Shown here: positions 36,465-37,283 of the stretch, one piece after another
Layout: each line of letters opens with the position of its first letter
How positions within the stretch are numbered: the stretch's first letter is position 1
Source: a virus
IMG/VR virus record: IMGVR_UViG_3300036857_000105
Location: 1 to 37,283 of that record
DNA length: 37,283 nucleotides
Strand: one strand, 5' to 3'
The notes under the pieces: model-generated
Told to the model about the DNA's origin: nothing
Database searches by the model: none
The model's input: only the letters and a program-made list of their open reading frames with translations
Translations under genes and position numbers: made by a program

Positions 36465-37114
36465 TGCCAGCGACCCGCGCGCTCGTCGACCGGCGACACC
36501 TCGCCCGGCAGTCGGCGATCCGAGTCGTGACCGGCGACCGGCTCGCGTTCATGCTCCGAGCGCTGCCCGACCTCGAGCAGGAATCGATCGACCGCTACGT
36601 CGCCGGCGCCTACCCGACCGTGCTCGGCGGCCAGCGCGTCGCCGCCGACACCGCGGCCGCCTACACGACCCTGCTCGCCGGCAGCCGCCGCCGAGTAGGA
36701 GCTCGCCCCGTCAACGTCGACCTGGCGCTCGCGCGGAGCGGCGTCCTGGTCGCCGCTGACAGCCGGTCGCTCGTCGCGCCGGTGCTCCGCGCTCGACATC
36801 TGGCCGCCGAGGGCGCGACGACGCGTGAGGCGCTCGCCGGCGCGACCGGCTACGCCCGGCAGCTCTCGGGCGGCGACTTGCAGGCGGCGATGCGGGTCGG
36901 CTCGAGCGAGGGCGCCGACGCCGCCGACCTCCAGGTGACCGGCTGGCGCAAGGCGCTCAGCCCGGAGGCGTGCGACTGGTGCGCCGACATCGCCGACAAC
37001 GTCTACGACTCGCCCGAGGACATCCCGTTTCACGACGGCGACCGCTGTGGCGCCGAGCCCGACCTCGGGGAGCGCGAGCCCGCACGCTTCGACGACTCCG
37101 ACATCCCGTTCTAA
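36464..37114 (+). CDS. MuF-like minor head protein, complete
   Basis: A 216-residue protein, ATG 36464, overlapping the portal stop by one base. Residues 1-110 are helical (RRHLARQSAIRVVTGDRLAF, QRVAADTAAAYTTLLAGSRR); REALAGATGYARQLSGGDLQ is the conserved central helix; the C-terminus has CDWCADIADNVYDSPEDIPF and HDGDRCGAEPDL, a Cys/His set typical of Mu gpF-like proteins. It enters the prohead with the scaffold and may act in ejection. It is the full version of the truncated gene at 2-268. Confidence 0.87.
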   Translation: MPATRALVDRRHLARQSAIRVVTGDRLAFMLRALPDLEQESIDRYVAGAYPTVLGGQRVAADTAAAYTTLLAGSRRRVGARPVNVDLALARSGVLVAADSRSLVAPVLRARHLAAEGATTREALAGATGYARQLSGGDLQAAMRVGSSEGADAADLQVTGWRKALSPEACDWCADIADNVYDSPEDIPFHDGDRCGAEPDLGEREPARFDDSDIPF

Positions 37115-37283
37115 GGAGGGCCGATGGCCGACGACCAGCAGCAGCAGAACGACGACCAGCAGCAGCAGCAGCAGCAGAACGACGACCAGCAGCAGGACGA
37201 CCGCGACGACCGGCGCCAGGACGATGACCAGCAGCAAGGCGACGACGAGCGCGCGATCGACGAGATCCGCAAGGACCCGGCCG
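36847..37283 (+). repeat. Imperfect terminal repeat (matches 1-446)
   Basis: Bases 36847-37283 align with 1-446. In the MuF part I count about 15 substitutions over 268 bp, nearly all at third codon positions, plus one Ala/Gln change. In the scaffold part the only change I see is 3 fewer CAG codons (9 bp). This pattern is natural divergence, not read error. Confidence 0.9.
37124..37283 (+). CDS. Scaffolding protein, N-terminal part (3' truncated by window end)
   Basis: The first 53 codons of a second scaffold copy. ATG 37124 follows the same AAGGAGGG site. Its glutamine runs are 4 and 7 rather than 5 and 9, with the rest of the overlapped segment matching 278-446. It marks where the circular map re-enters the window start. 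Confidence 0.85.
   Translation, partial: MADDQQQQNDDQQQQQQQNDDQQQDDRDDRRQDDDQQQGDDERAIDEIRKDPA

Overview
The window is one essentially complete genome unit of a temperate, siphovirus-type tailed phage of a high-GC actinobacterium. The DNA is very GC-rich. Genes are packed with 1-, 4- or 8-base overlaps (ATGA/GTGA) and GTG starts are common. The host is probably close to the class Thermoleophilia (Solirubrobacterales-like): the secreted transglycosylase at 18420-18968 carries GGLQMDLDFQRTWG and a WPNTSRACGL C-terminus, which I associate with wall hydrolases of that class. This host call is inference. No tRNA gene, insertion sequence or conventional CRISPR array was found.

Layout. Bases 1-14958 hold, in order: the end of a MuF-like head gene, scaffold, major capsid protein, a small assembly protein, a collagen-like/glycine-rich fibre, five neck and tail-completion genes, the tail tube, two tail assembly chaperones, the tape measure, tail-tip genes, a CHAP endolysin and two small membrane proteins (holin candidates). 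Bases 14962-18145 hold the integration region: a leftward HTH gene, a structured non-coding gap, an excisionase-like HTH gene, small genes of unknown function, and a leftward large serine integrase. Bases 18191-32943 run rightward. They hold a secreted Rpf-like transglycosylase; a recombination block (RAMP/Cas7-like protein flanked by two 5-bp-period repeat arrays, Cas4/RecB-like nuclease, RecT); a winged-helix initiator gene with an internal iteron cluster; RusA; HNH; a ParB-methyltransferase; and the terminase subunits. Bases 33025-33904 are four leftward small genes. A divergent operator region follows, then rightward genes leading to a strong hairpin, a near-leaderless late promoter, the portal (35019) and the MuF gene (36464).

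The last 437 bases repeat the first 446 at about 95% identity, with nearly all changes silent and different glutamine-repeat lengths. The map is therefore circular (about 36.85 kb), but the two ends come from two diverged variants.

How it works together. Integrase and the early rightward genes diverge from an operator-like dyad at 18191-18206. A dyad of the same build at 33950-33965 sits between two other divergent transcription units, suggesting one regulator controls both. The early/middle operon recombines and replicates the genome, with a likely origin inside the initiator gene, and ends in terminase and tandem hairpins. The late promoter at 34982 drives virion and lysis genes, with an extra promoter and hairpin leader boosting the capsid gene. 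The most unusual parts are the two GGCNN pentamer arrays around the RAMP-like gene, the iteron origin, the paired operators, the leaderless promoters, and a head gene that appears to start at ACG.
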